A DNA stretch of 64,000 bases, taken from the NCBI RefSeq assembly GCF_025630775.1, contig NZ_JAOSZE010000040.1, positions 40,223 to 104,222 of the forward strand, written 5' to 3'. Origin of the DNA: Actinoplanes sp. KI2 (GTDB lineage Bacteria > Actinomycetota > Actinomycetes > Mycobacteriales > Micromonosporaceae). The notes beneath the pieces are model-generated. The model was not told where the DNA came from and searched no databases. It was given only the letters and a program-made list of their open reading frames with translations. A program made the position numbers and the translations under genes. Of this stretch, positions 17,201-25,336 are shown piece after piece; position 1 is the first letter of the stretch, and the number at the start of each line of letters is the position of its first letter.

Positions 17201-19785
17201 TGCAGGTCGCGAGCATGGTGTCGGTCCGCCTGCTGAACGTCCAGCTGGACACGACCGAGACGCTGGAGGCGCTGGCCGACGAGATCCCGCCGTTGCTGTC
17301 CTTCTCCGAGCGGACCGGCAGCCGCTTCCAGGCGCTCGCGATACTCAGCTACCAGCAGCTCATCCGCGCCCTGCAGGGCCGGACGGCCGGACCGGGCCAG
17401 TTCGCCGACGCCGACTTCGACGAGGCCGCCCACGTGAGCGCGGCCGCCCCGTACGGGACGTCCTTGACCACGTACCACGTCAACCGCGCCCTCGCCGCGC
17501 TGTTCTTCGACGACACGGCGGCGCTCGAAGAGCATTCGGCCGCCGCCATGGCGCACAGCCGACCGGTCCGCGGCTTCTACCTCTCGGCGATCATCCGGCT
17601 GGTGCGCAGCCTCTGCCTCACCGGCCGGATCCGCGCGGCGGGCGCCGACCCGGAGACGGAGGCCGAGCTGACCGAGCTCCGCGAGTGGCTCGCCCGGCGC
17701 GCCGCCGACGCTCCTCGCAACTTCCGGCCGCTGCTGCGGCTGGTCGAGGCCGAGCGAGCCTGGGCGCTGGCAGACGCCGCCACCGCGATCCGCGAGTTCG
17801 ACGCCGGGCTCAGCGAGGTCTCCGGCCGGCCCTGGCACCACGCGCTGCTGGCCGAGCGGGCCGGCCTGTTCCACCTGGCCCAGGGCCTCGGCCACGCCGG
17901 CGAGCACCTGCTCGCCGAAGCCCGCGACGCCTACCGGTCCTGGGGCGCGGACGGCAAGGTCGCCGCGATCGAGGCCGGCTACCCGTTCCTGCGCACCACA
18001 CCCCCGCCGATCACCTGGTCGGACGGCGGCCCCGGGGCCGGTTCGCAGCGGATCGACCTGATGGCGATCCTGCGCGCCGCGCAGGCGCTCGGCTCGCAGA
18101 CCACCGTGGCCGGCCTGCAGGCCAAGGTCGGTGATGTGCTCAGCGCGATGACCGGCGCGACCGGCGTGCACCTCGTGCTGGAAAATCAGGAGACCGGGCA
18201 CTGGTACGCGTCGGCGATCACCGGCACCGGCAGCGCGGCCGCGGCCACCCCGGTCACCGACCCGCAGGCCACGATCCGGTCGGACACCGATGTGGGCAGC
18301 CACCTCCCGATGTCCGCCATCCGCTACGCGCTGCGCACCCACGAACCGCTGCTGGTCGCGGATGCCACCCGCGACGACCGGTTCGCCCGGGACCCCGCCC
18401 TGGCCGGCCTGCCTACCTGCGCGCTGCTGGTGGTACCGGTGCCCAGCCACAACGTCGCCCGCGCCGTGCCCGTGCTGGAGAACCGCCGGCAGGCCGCGGT
18501 CTTCTCCACCGACCGGCTGGAGACCGTACGACTCATCGCCGGGCAACTCGCCGTGTCCCTGGACAGCGCGATCCTGCACGACTCGCTGGAGAGCACGGTG
18601 GCCGCCCGCACCAGCGACCTCGCGGCCACCAACCGCCGCCTCGCCGACAGCGAGCGGCGCCTGCGCTCCCAGTTCGAACACGCCGCCGTCGGCCAGGTCG
18701 TGCACGGCATCGACGACCGCATCCGGGACGCGAACCCCGCGTTCCGCACCATGATCGGCAGGTCGATGCGCGCGCTGACCGGCACCAAGCTGACCGACCT
18801 GGTCGTGACGTCCGCCCGGGACGAGCACCGGCGCCTGCTGAGCGCGGTGATCGCCGGACGGCAACCGCAGATCAGCCGCGAACTGTCCCTGCTGCGTGCC
18901 GACGGCACCGAGCTGCCCGCACACGTCACCGTCTCCGCGATCCGCGACGCCGACGGCCGGCCGGTCCACCTGATCAGCATCTTCCAGGACATCAGCGCAC
19001 GCCGCGCGGCCGAGGCCGCCCGCGACGAAGCCCACCTGGAACTGGCCGAACGCCACCGTGAACTGGCGGCCGCCAACCAGCTCAAGGCCGATCTCATCGG
19101 CATGCTCGGCCACGAGATCAACAACCCGCTCGCCGTGATCCTCGGCTACCTCGACCTGGCCCGCACCAGGGACGACGTGCCCGACGCCATCGCCGAGCTC
19201 CTCGAAAAGATCAACCGCAACGTCCGCCGCCTCGACTCGATCGTCCAGGAGGTCCTGGCCCTGGTCAGCATCGACGCCGGCCGGCTCATCGCGATGCCGG
19301 TGCCGATCCGGGTCGCCGAGCACATCGACGCGGCATTGACCGCCACCGCCACCACCGGCGTGGCCGTCAGTTGTCCGCGCGACCTGATCGGCGTCATGCA
19401 ACCCGGCCACGTCGACCACGTCCTGACCAACCTGATCAGCAACGCCGCCAAGTACGGCGGCGGCGTCACCCGGATCGAGGCGGCCGCGACCGGCGGCCCG
19501 GCCGTCGCCATCGAGGTGCACGACGAGGGCCCCGGCGTCCCGCCGGAGTTCCGGAACCGGCTCTTCGATCGCTTCGCCCGCGCCGACCGCACCGCGGGCA
19601 CCATCTCCGGTACCGGCCTCGGCCTCTACATCGTCCGCGAACTGGCCCGGGCCAACGGCGGCGACGTCACCTACCGCCCCGGCCGGCACCGCGGCTCGGT
19701 CTTCGTCCTCACCATGCCGGCGGCGTACGGCACCCCGGACGCCGCCGGCCTGGGGACTGCGGCGCGGGCCGTCAGCCGAGGGTGA
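14287..19785 (+). CDS. Giant Ser/Thr kinase-AAA ATPase-GAF-PAS-histidine kinase fusion
   Basis: 1832 residues. The order of domains is: a Ser/Thr kinase (1 to about 270), with catalytic loop VVHRDITPANLII (about 105-117) and DFE instead of DFG (VLIDFEFAL, about 124); a STAND/AAA_16-like NTPase with P-loop GPPGIGKSAL (about 301) and Walker B IVLALDDLQW; a helical TPR-like middle (about 680-1240); a GAF domain (about 1265-1430); a coiled linker and a PAS domain (about 1455-1575); HisKA with LGHEINNPLAVI (His about 1609); and HATPase_c with VLTNLISNAAKYGGG, DEGPGVP and GTGLGLYIV. No receiver domain and no membrane helix are present. This architecture matches the dual HstK-type kinases known from cyanobacteria and other bacteria. 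It probably integrates a soluble signal and phosphorylates a response regulator encoded elsewhere. The DFE change may reduce the activity of the Ser/Thr kinase domain. Its 3' end overlaps the convergent oxidoreductase by 14 bp. Confidence 0.9.
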   Translation: MAEESLYRSERTQVLRRPAPDGTVICKRTTGAGAIRRIDRERAVLRHLAGIPGVPRLAGRQGRQSLVLLDDGGRTADGERFPMPRLLEIARALTGVVAAIHQADVVHRDITPANLIIGESGAPVLIDFEFALTGPEARNGSAPPDEPVGTLGYLPPEQTGRLRLAVDRRADLYGLGATLYALATGFPPFPGDDPLELIRDTLVRTPTFPADLTPDLPRGFSDILMRLLEKDPERRYQSAEGLAHDLLHFSDGAADGWCLGERDFPAVLTAPGHLVGRDPEVGRLVAALDAAQAGGAAVLVSGPPGIGKSALVNALRPTVTDRGGWFLTGKYDQFRTGTGSGGVTRAMRQLAGLVLAEPEAEMAVDRQLLAAALGPNTAVATYLIPEMATLMGGPDEGGSDGQGLAPGRITATVVATLRAVAARRPIVLALDDLQWSSSSALRVMDAIVTTAPTVPGLLFVATYRDQEVGPDHPLWPMAARWAREGRITAPVRLAGLAEAGLGELVAAVLRMAPAAVARLAGSIGQGSGGNPYATVELLNALRADGLLVLTDAGWSWDEEAVSAFTGRHRLPELLAARIEQLPPPTRQVLTALACLGGDVRLALLAVALRQTEPELVQGLAPAATERLVALDRGAAAADTVRFRHDLIHRAAHEDLAVAERDRLQITIARRLAPCPDYRQEAAEQYLAIAGRIDAHRELRSAAALLHAAGRRSFGLTNYPIAEELLSTADDLAARAGGIAPLRNAIAVDRHAVLFCLGRLDEADEVYRELSDRHPDVLTLAGATASQINSLMQRARSRTAIELGLGVLRQFGIEPPADLAPYVEAGLDRLYDWAADLATGEPDLGETTDPRIIAAGRLMNRLLTPTFLVDPLLNAWLVVEARDMWTRHGICAPFLVTLGAALNVMVDLRDDYRTGYLISGQMVAAAVRHGYRAETAILQFQYLCYNAPWHEPLEDLLDDTFRARDELVAAGDLQVASMVSVRLLNVQLDTTETLEALADEIPPLLSFSERTGSRFQALAILSYQQLIRALQGRTAGPGQFADADFDEAAHVSAAAPYGTSLTTYHVNRALAALFFDDTAALEEHSAAAMAHSRPVRGFYLSAIIRLVRSLCLTGRIRAAGADPETEAELTELREWLARRAADAPRNFRPLLRLVEAERAWALADAATAIREFDAGLSEVSGRPWHHALLAERAGLFHLAQGLGHAGEHLLAEARDAYRSWGADGKVAAIEAGYPFLRTTPPPITWSDGGPGAGSQRIDLMAILRAAQALGSQTTVAGLQAKVGDVLSAMTGATGVHLVLENQETGHWYASAITGTGSAAAATPVTDPQATIRSDTDVGSHLPMSAIRYALRTHEPLLVADATRDDRFARDPALAGLPTCALLVVPVPSHNVARAVPVLENRRQAAVFSTDRLETVRLIAGQLAVSLDSAILHDSLESTVAARTSDLAATNRRLADSERRLRSQFEHAAVGQVVHGIDDRIRDANPAFRTMIGRSMRALTGTKLTDLVVTSARDEHRRLLSAVIAGRQPQISRELSLLRADGTELPAHVTVSAIRDADGRPVHLISIFQDISARRAAEAARDEAHLELAERHRELAAANQLKADLIGMLGHEINNPLAVILGYLDLARTRDDVPDAIAELLEKINRNVRRLDSIVQEVLALVSIDAGRLIAMPVPIRVAEHIDAALTATATTGVAVSCPRDLIGVMQPGHVDHVLTNLISNAAKYGGGVTRIEAAATGGPAVAIEVHDEGPGVPPEFRNRLFDRFARADRTAGTISGTGLGLYIVRELARANGGDVTYRPGRHRGSVFVLTMPAAYGTPDAAGLGTAARAVSRG

Positions 19786-21061
19786 CCACCGTGCCCGCGT
19801 GCCGGGAGCGCTCGGCCGCCCACACCACCTGGTGGCTGGCGAGGCTGGTGGTGGCGTCGGAGTCGAGCAGGCCCGGGTCGTTCGCGGCGACCGCGGCCAG
19901 AAAGGTGTCGGTCAGCGTCTCGTCGGCGTCGGTGTGGTCGGCTTCGAGGCCGCCGGGGCCGCCGGTGTGGATCACCTCCTCCTCGCCGGTCCGGAAGTCG
20001 AGCAGGCGCAGCCGCGCGCCGTCGCCCTCCAGGTAGCCGTGGGTGCCGAAGAGCCGGGTCTTGCGCAGCTCGAACGGGCTGAACGCGGTCATCGTGAACG
20101 AGCAGGTCGCGCCGCCGGCGAACTCCATCGTGACGACCTGGTGGTCGACGGCGTCGTTGTCGCTCGCATACACGCAGCGGCCGTACGGCCCGTCGCGCAG
20201 CGCGGCCCGCACGCCGGCCTCGGTGTGGTCGGCGGTGACCGCGGACAGCGGCCAGAACTCCTTCTCGGGATCGCCCAGGCAGCCGAGGTACAGCCTGGGC
20301 GCCGAGTACGGGCAGGCCGGCTCGAGCGGGCAGTCGAGGCACCGGTCGGCGGCGCCGTCCGGCCGCGCCTCGGGCCGGAAATGCGCGAGGCCGCCGAACG
20401 AGCTGACCCGGGCCACCGGCCGGTCGACCAGGTGCATCAGCCAGTCGATGTCGTGGCACGCCTTGGCCAGCAGCATGGGTGACGACGTACGGCTGCTGCT
20501 CCACTCGCCGCGGACGAACGAGTGCGCGTGATGCCACCAGCCGACCGGTTCGAGGTGCTGCACGCTGACCAGCGCGCCGATCCGGCCGGAGTCGAGCAGC
20601 CGCTTCACCGTGCGGGAGTATTCGGTGTAGCGCAGCACGTGGCACAGCGCAAAGATCACTTTGTTCCGCTCGACCGCCTCGGCGATGCGCACCGCCTCGT
20701 CCTCGGTCGGCGCCATCGGCTTCTCGAGCATCAGGTGGTAGCCCAGGTCGGCCAGCGCGATCGCCGGGCCGGAGTGCTCCCGGTCGGAGGTGGCGACGAT
20801 CGCCGCGTCGGCGAGCCGGCCCGCCGCCGCGAGCTCGCGCCAGTCGTGGAACACGGCGCTCTGGTCGAGGCCGAACTCGGCGGCGAACCGCTCGCGGCGG
20901 CCGGCATCCGGCTCGGCGACGGCGACCGGACGGCCGGCGCCGGTGGCGACCGCGCGCCGGGCGTAGCGCTGGCCGCGAAGGCCCGCTCCGACAACCGCTA
21001 GCCTGACGGGGTTGACTCCGACTTGGTCCACGCCGGTCTCACTTTCTATGCTCTCCATCAT
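19772..21061 (-). CDS. Gfo/Idh/MocA family NAD(P)-dependent oxidoreductase
   Basis: 429 residues from the ATG at 21061; an ATG at 21058 and a GTG at 21031 are alternatives, and the GTG start would place an operator-like site just outside the gene. The Rossmann motif VRLAVVGAGLRGQRYA lies at the N-terminus, then LMLEKPMAPTEDEA (the EKP motif of the family) and CHVLRYTEYS. A Cys cluster, DRCLDCPLEPACPYSA (about residues 240-255), is an insert seen in a subgroup of this family. These enzymes oxidise, reduce or isomerise sugars and their derivatives. It is divergent from the ROK repressor with only 46 bp between starts, so it most likely serves the same sugar pathway. Confidence 0.88.
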   Translation of the reverse strand: MMESIESETGVDQVGVNPVRLAVVGAGLRGQRYARRAVATGAGRPVAVAEPDAGRRERFAAEFGLDQSAVFHDWRELAAAGRLADAAIVATSDREHSGPAIALADLGYHLMLEKPMAPTEDEAVRIAEAVERNKVIFALCHVLRYTEYSRTVKRLLDSGRIGALVSVQHLEPVGWWHHAHSFVRGEWSSSRTSSPMLLAKACHDIDWLMHLVDRPVARVSSFGGLAHFRPEARPDGAADRCLDCPLEPACPYSAPRLYLGCLGDPEKEFWPLSAVTADHTEAGVRAALRDGPYGRCVYASDNDAVDHQVVTMEFAGGATCSFTMTAFSPFELRKTRLFGTHGYLEGDGARLRLLDFRTGEEEVIHTGGPGGLEADHTDADETLTDTFLAAVAANDPGLLDSDATTSLASHQVVWAAERSRHAGTVVTLG

Positions 21062-21067
21062 TAGTAG
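21039..21067. promoter_or_regulatory. Second operator-like site, between oxidoreductase and ROK genes
   Basis: Seventeen of 29 positions match the palindrome at 22219-22247, with the half-site words conserved (ACTTT..ATG, CCAT and AGT at the same spacing). It overlaps the start region of the oxidoreductase gene and lies 40 bp upstream of the ROK start, a fitting place for autoregulation. Inference by similarity only. Confidence 0.5.
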
Positions 21068-21107
21068 CCTGGACCGGTCGGATGGGTCAAGGGAGAGGAT
21101 GGGCCGC

Positions 21108-22217
21108 ATGGCCGAGGCCATCGTCGGAGGCAGTCTTTCGCGGCTGCGGGAGCTCAACACGCAGAGCGCCCTGCGGGTGCTGCGCGGCGCCGAGCCGATG
21201 ACGCTCACCGAGCTGTCGAAACGCACCGGGCTCTCCCGGGCGTCGACCGAGGACGTGGTCGACGACCTGCTGGCCCAGCGCTGGGTGGTCGAGGAGGCAC
21301 CGACCGCCGGGGCGATGGGCCGGCCGGCCCGGCGGTTCCGGTTCCGCAGCGACGCCGCGCACGCGCTCGGCGTCGACATCGGCGGCCACCGGGTGCGCGC
21401 GATCATCACCGACCTGGACGGCGCGGTGCTCGGCCGCGCGGAGGACGAGGTCGACGCGTCCGCGGGCCGCGACCGCCGCCTGGCGGCCGCCGACGACGTC
21501 GTGGCGCAGTGCCTGCGGCGCAGCGGGCTGACCACCGACCAGCTGTGGGGCGCCGGGGTCGGGAGCAGCGGCCTGATCGACGCCACCGGCAAGGTGGTGC
21601 TGTCGGTGGACATCCCGGAGTGGACCGGGCTGAGCCTCTCCGAGCACTTCCGCGCCCGGCTGGGCGTGCCGGTGCTGGCCGACAACGACGGGCGGCTGGC
21701 GGCGCTGGCCGAGCGGTGGCGCGGCGTGGCCCGCTACGCGAAGGACTTCGTCTACCTGCTGGCCGGCCTGCGCACCGGCCTGGGGCTGGTGATCGGGGGC
21801 GAGCTGCACCGCGGGTTCGGCGGAGCGGCCGGCGAGATCGGCGCGCTGCCGGCCGCCGGGTGGATCCGGGCCCAGGAGCATCTGCGCAAGGCCGGCGGCG
21901 AGGCCGGCGACGTGTTCGCGGCGGCCCGGGCCGGCGACCGGCAGGCGACGGCCGCGGTCCGCCGTTATGTGCGCGACCTGTCGGTGGGCACCGCCGCGCT
22001 GGTGCTCACGCTGGATCCGCAGATGGTGGTGCTGGGCGGCGGCTTCTCCCGCTCCGCCGACGTGCTGCTCGACCTGCTGCGCCGTGAGCTCGACAAACAG
22101 TGCATCCGGACGCCCGAGGTGCTCGCCTCGCAACTGGGCGACGAGAGCGTCGTGCTGGGCGCGGCACGCCTCGCGCTGGACGACGCCGAGCTGCGCCTGT
22201 TCGGCGTCCGTCCTTGA
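21108..22217 (+). CDS. ROK family transcriptional repressor
   Basis: 369 residues from the ATG at 21108, with GGGAGAGG 9 nt upstream. The N-terminal winged helix-turn-helix is visible (MTLTELSKRTGLSRASTEDVVDDLL, about 26-50). The ROK domain follows, with the sugar/ATP-type motif LGVDIGGHRVRAIITDLDG, LWGAGVGSSGLID, VLADNDGRLAAL and LVIGGELHRGFGGAAGEIG. The family's zinc-binding cysteine cluster (CxCGxxGCxE) is missing: the stretch after GEIG reads ALPAAGWIRAQEHL, so this member must bind effector without that zinc. It stands directly upstream of the ABC importer genes and is the obvious local regulator. Its stop codon lies inside the importer promoter. Confidence 0.9.
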   Translation: MAEAIVGGSLSRLRELNTQSALRVLRGAEPMTLTELSKRTGLSRASTEDVVDDLLAQRWVVEEAPTAGAMGRPARRFRFRSDAAHALGVDIGGHRVRAIITDLDGAVLGRAEDEVDASAGRDRRLAAADDVVAQCLRRSGLTTDQLWGAGVGSSGLIDATGKVVLSVDIPEWTGLSLSEHFRARLGVPVLADNDGRLAALAERWRGVARYAKDFVYLLAGLRTGLGLVIGGELHRGFGGAAGEIGALPAAGWIRAQEHLRKAGGEAGDVFAAARAGDRQATAAVRRYVRDLSVGTAALVLTLDPQMVVLGGGFSRSADVLLDLLRRELDKQCIRTPEVLASQLGDESVVLGAARLALDDAELRLFGVRP

Positions 22218-22243
22218 CAAACTTTTCATGGAGACCATAAATA
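22214..22243 (+). promoter_or_regulatory. Promoter of the ABC importer operon
   Basis: TTGACA (22214-22219) followed by CATAAA/TAAATA (22236-22243) at 16-18 nt spacing. The -35 starts within the ROK stop codon. The operator palindrome covers the spacer and the -10. Confidence 0.6.
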
Positions 22244-22247
22244 GTTT
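22219..22247. promoter_or_regulatory. Operator palindrome for the sugar importer operon
   Basis: Arms AAACTTTTCATGG (22219-22231) and CCATAAATAGTTT (22235-22247) are inverted repeats matching at 11 of 13 positions around a 3-nt AGA spacer. It overlaps the promoter, so binding would block transcription. The likely binder is the adjacent ROK protein. Confidence 0.75.
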
Positions 22248-22291
22248 CCAACCTGACGGCACGCTCGAGCCGGCGTGGAAGGAAACTGGTC

Positions 22292-23545
22292 ATGGCAAGG
22301 TTCCGACGTGCTGCGCTCGCCCTGGCGGGCGCGGCCGCCCTGATTCTGGCCACCGCGGCCTGCGGCGGCGGTAACGACTCCGGAAGCGACACCAACGCCA
22401 AGGTGACCCTGTCGTACGCGATCTGGGACAAGAACCAGGTCCCCTCGATGCAGCAGCTCGCCTCGGCATTTACGAGGGAGAACCCGAATATCACGGTCGA
22501 CGTTCAGCTGACCCCGTGGGAGACCTACTGGACGAAGCTGAAGGCGGCGGCGACCGGCGGAGCCGCGCCGGACGTGTTCTGGATGAACGGCCCGAACTTC
22601 CAGCTCTACGCCGCGAACGGGGTGCTGGCCCCGCTCGGCGACTTCGACCCGAACAACTACCCGAAGTCGCTGGTCGACCTCTACACCCTCGACGGCAAGC
22701 ACTACGGGCTGCCGAAGGACTTCGACACCGTCGGCCTCTGGTACAACAAGGCACTGTTCGACGCGGCCGGGGTGAAATACCCGGACGACACCTGGACCTG
22801 GGAGACCGTCAAGGCCGCGGCGGGCAAGCTCACCGACAAGGCCAAGGGCCGGTACGCGATCGCGGCGAACCTCAGCTCGGCCCAGGAGTACCACTACAAC
22901 ACCGTCTACCAGGCCGGCGGGTACGTGATCTCGCCCGACGGCAAGACCTCCGGGTACGCCGACCCGGCCACCGTGCAGGGGTTGAAGTTCTGGACCGACC
23001 TGATCGCGGCCGGCCAGTCGCCCGATCTCAAGACGATGACCGACACCGCCCCGATCAACCTCTTCGAGTCCGGCAAGACCGCGATGTACTACGGCGGCTC
23101 GTGGGACGCGGCCGAGTTCACCGCCAACTCGTACACCAAGTCGAAGGTCGACGTGGCCGTGCTGCCCAAGGGCGTCAAGCGGGCGACGATCATCCACGGG
23201 CTGGCGAACACGATCAGCGCGAAGTCGCCGCACCAGGCGCAGGCCTGGAAGTTCGTGCAGTTCCTGGGCTCCCAGCAGGCCGCGCAGGTCGAGGCGAAGG
23301 CGGGCGTGATCCCGGCGTTCACCGGCACCCAGCAGGCGTGGGTGCAGGCGCACCCGGAGCTGCATCTGCAGGCGTTCCTCGACGAGCTCGCCTACGCGGT
23401 GCCGTACCCGGTGTCCCGCAACACCGCCGCGTGGAACGAGCTCGAGACCACGTACCTCACGCCCGCCTGGAACCAGCAGGAGGACGTGTCCTCGGCGGCC
23501 GGCAAGCTCGCCTCGGCCATGAATGACGCCCTGGCCAAGGAGTAG
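22292..23545 (+). CDS. ABC sugar importer, lipoprotein substrate-binding protein
   Basis: 417 residues. A lipoprotein signal peptide ends at the lipobox LATAAC-GGG (Cys about 25). The mature protein has the extracellular solute-binding type 1 fold: VTLSYAIWDKNQVPSMQQLA, FTRENPNITVDVQLTPW, GGAAPDVFWMNGPN, GLPKDFDTVGLWYNKALFDAAGVKYP, and aromatic residues in YYGGSWDAAEF and later that commonly stack on sugars. It is the first gene of an operon: 4 nt before the first permease, then the second permease and the spherulin-4-like hydrolase. The cargo is predicted to be an oligosaccharide set free by the downstream glycosidases. No ATPase gene is in the cluster, so a shared MsiK-type ATPase elsewhere is expected. 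Confidence 0.92.
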   Translation: MARFRRAALALAGAAALILATAACGGGNDSGSDTNAKVTLSYAIWDKNQVPSMQQLASAFTRENPNITVDVQLTPWETYWTKLKAAATGGAAPDVFWMNGPNFQLYAANGVLAPLGDFDPNNYPKSLVDLYTLDGKHYGLPKDFDTVGLWYNKALFDAAGVKYPDDTWTWETVKAAAGKLTDKAKGRYAIAANLSSAQEYHYNTVYQAGGYVISPDGKTSGYADPATVQGLKFWTDLIAAGQSPDLKTMTDTAPINLFESGKTAMYYGGSWDAAEFTANSYTKSKVDVAVLPKGVKRATIIHGLANTISAKSPHQAQAWKFVQFLGSQQAAQVEAKAGVIPAFTGTQQAWVQAHPELHLQAFLDELAYAVPYPVSRNTAAWNELETTYLTPAWNQQEDVSSAAGKLASAMNDALAKE

Positions 23546-23549
23546 CGGC

Positions 23550-24515
23550 GTGATCGACACGGTCGTCGAGACGGCCCGGGTCGCGGAGCGCAAGCCCGCG
23601 GCCCGGCGCCGCCGCCGCATCAACCGGGGCGAGGCCCTCTGGGGCTACGCGATGATCGCCCCCACCGGCCTCGGCCTGCTCGTCTTCTACCTGTGGCCGG
23701 TGCTGCAGACCGGATATCTCTCGTTCACCCACTCGGGACCGTTCGGCGGTGCGGCCCAGTGGACCGGGCTCGCGAACTATCGCGAGCTGCTGCACGACCC
23801 GGAGGTGCTGCGGGCCCTGCGCAACACCGTCGCGTACACGATCCTGGGTCTTCTCGGCGTACCGGTCGCCATGCTCTTCGCGGCCCTGCTGAGCAGGCCC
23901 GGCCTGCGCGGCGTCGCGGTCTACCGCACCCTGTTCTTCCTTCCGGTGGTCACCACCCCGGTCGCCGTCGCGATGATCTGGCGGTGGCTCTACAACGGCG
24001 ACTTCGGCATCATCAACTACCTGCTGTCGCGGGCCGGGATCCCCGGGCCGCACTGGATCGCCGATCCGCGGACCGCGCTCTACGCGATGGTCGTCGTCGG
24101 CATCTGGATGGGGCTCGGCTACCACCTGGTCATCTTCGTGGCCGGCATCCAGGCGATCCCGCGCCACTACTACGAGGCCGCCGAGATCGACGGCGCCGGG
24201 CCGGTCCAGCAGTTCTTCCGGATCACCGTGCCGTTGCTGTCGCCGACCGTCTTCTTCCTCTCGGTGATCTCGGTGATCGGGTCGCTCCAGCTCTTCGACC
24301 TCGTCTACGTGCTGATGGGCGGCTCCGGTCAGAGCTCGCGCGCGAACCCGGCCTTCCCGAACACCGAGACGATCGTCTACCTGTTCTATGCCAAGGCGTT
24401 CCAGACCAACGACAAGGGGTACGGCGCGGCGATCGCGATGCTGCTGCTGGTCATCATCGTGGTCCTGACCGCGGTGCAGTTCCGGCTCCAGCGGCGGTGG
24501 GTGACCTATGCCTAG
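23550..24515 (+). CDS. ABC sugar importer permease (MalF-type)
   Basis: 321 residues from a GTG at 23550, 4 nt after the binding-protein stop. A basic N-terminus (ARRRRRINRG) precedes six membrane helices, starting with YAMIAPTGLGLLVFYLWPV. The coupling-helix EAA loop reads EAAEIDGAGPVQQFFRITVPLLSP. It forms the transmembrane channel with the next gene product, with which it overlaps by 8 nt. Confidence 0.92.
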   Translation: MIDTVVETARVAERKPAARRRRRINRGEALWGYAMIAPTGLGLLVFYLWPVLQTGYLSFTHSGPFGGAAQWTGLANYRELLHDPEVLRALRNTVAYTILGLLGVPVAMLFAALLSRPGLRGVAVYRTLFFLPVVTTPVAVAMIWRWLYNGDFGIINYLLSRAGIPGPHWIADPRTALYAMVVVGIWMGLGYHLVIFVAGIQAIPRHYYEAAEIDGAGPVQQFFRITVPLLSPTVFFLSVISVIGSLQLFDLVYVLMGGSGQSSRANPAFPNTETIVYLFYAKAFQTNDKGYGAAIAMLLLVIIVVLTAVQFRLQRRWVTYA

Positions 24516-25320
24516 GTCGCGGTCGCCGCTCACCCACACGCTGCTGACCATCGGCGCGATCGGCATGGTCGCCCCGTTCACCTGGCAGTTGCTGACCTCG
24601 CTCAAGACGCTGCCGCACGCCACCCGGGTACCGCCGACGCTGGTGCCCGACGGGCAATGGAGCAACTATTCGCAGGTCTTCGACCTGCTGCCGTTCGGGC
24701 GGCAGTTCCTCAACACCCTGCTGATGACGGCCGCGCGGAGCATCGGCCAGGTGATCCTCTGCGCGATGGCCGCGTACGCCTTCGCCCGGCTGCGCTTCCC
24801 CGGCCGTACCCTCCTGTTCGGACTTTTTCTTTCGGTGTTGATGGTCCCGCCCCAGCTGTTCGTCATTCCGCAGTACGAGATCATCGCGAAGCTCGGCTGG
24901 CTCAACAGCCTGCCCGCGCTGATCGTGCCCGGGTTGTTCAGCGCGTTCGGCACCTTCCTGCTGCGGCAGTTCTTCCTCGGCCTGCCCGCCGAGCTCGACG
25001 AGGCGGCCCGGCTCGACGGCGCGAACCCGCTGCGCATCTGGTGGTCGGTGATGATGCCGCTGGCCCGGCCCGGGCTGGTCGCGCTCGCCATCCTCACCAC
25101 GATCTGGTCCTGGAACGACTTCTTCTGGCCGCTGGTGGTCAACAACGACCCGGCGAAGATGACGCTCTCGGCCGGCCTGGCCTCCCTGCAGGGCCAGTTC
25201 ATGACCGACTACCCGGTGCTGATGGCCGGGTCGCTGCTCGCCTCGCTGCCGGTCATCGCGGTGTTCGTGGTGATGCAGCGGCAGTTCGTCCAGGGAATCG
25301 CCTTCACCGGCATCAAGTGA
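24508..25320 (+). CDS. ABC sugar importer permease (MalG-type)
   Basis: 270 residues. The ATG at 24508 overlaps the first permease stop by 8 nt, so translation is coupled. There are six predicted helices, and the EAA loop reads DEAARLDGANPLRIWWSVMMPLARP near residue 170. The usual C-terminal tail of MalG-like proteins is present (FVQGIAFTGIK). It pairs with the MalF-type partner and an ATPase supplied from elsewhere. Confidence 0.92.
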   Translation: MPRSRSPLTHTLLTIGAIGMVAPFTWQLLTSLKTLPHATRVPPTLVPDGQWSNYSQVFDLLPFGRQFLNTLLMTAARSIGQVILCAMAAYAFARLRFPGRTLLFGLFLSVLMVPPQLFVIPQYEIIAKLGWLNSLPALIVPGLFSAFGTFLLRQFFLGLPAELDEAARLDGANPLRIWWSVMMPLARPGLVALAILTTIWSWNDFFWPLVVNNDPAKMTLSAGLASLQGQFMTDYPVLMAGSLLASLPVIAVFVVMQRQFVQGIAFTGIK

Positions 25321-25336
25321 TCGAGAAGGGACAGTC

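Noticed and set aside
16378..19689. 1103-codon minus-strand frame
   Set aside because: Antisense to the giant kinase; Gly/Val/Gln/Arg-rich with no domain.
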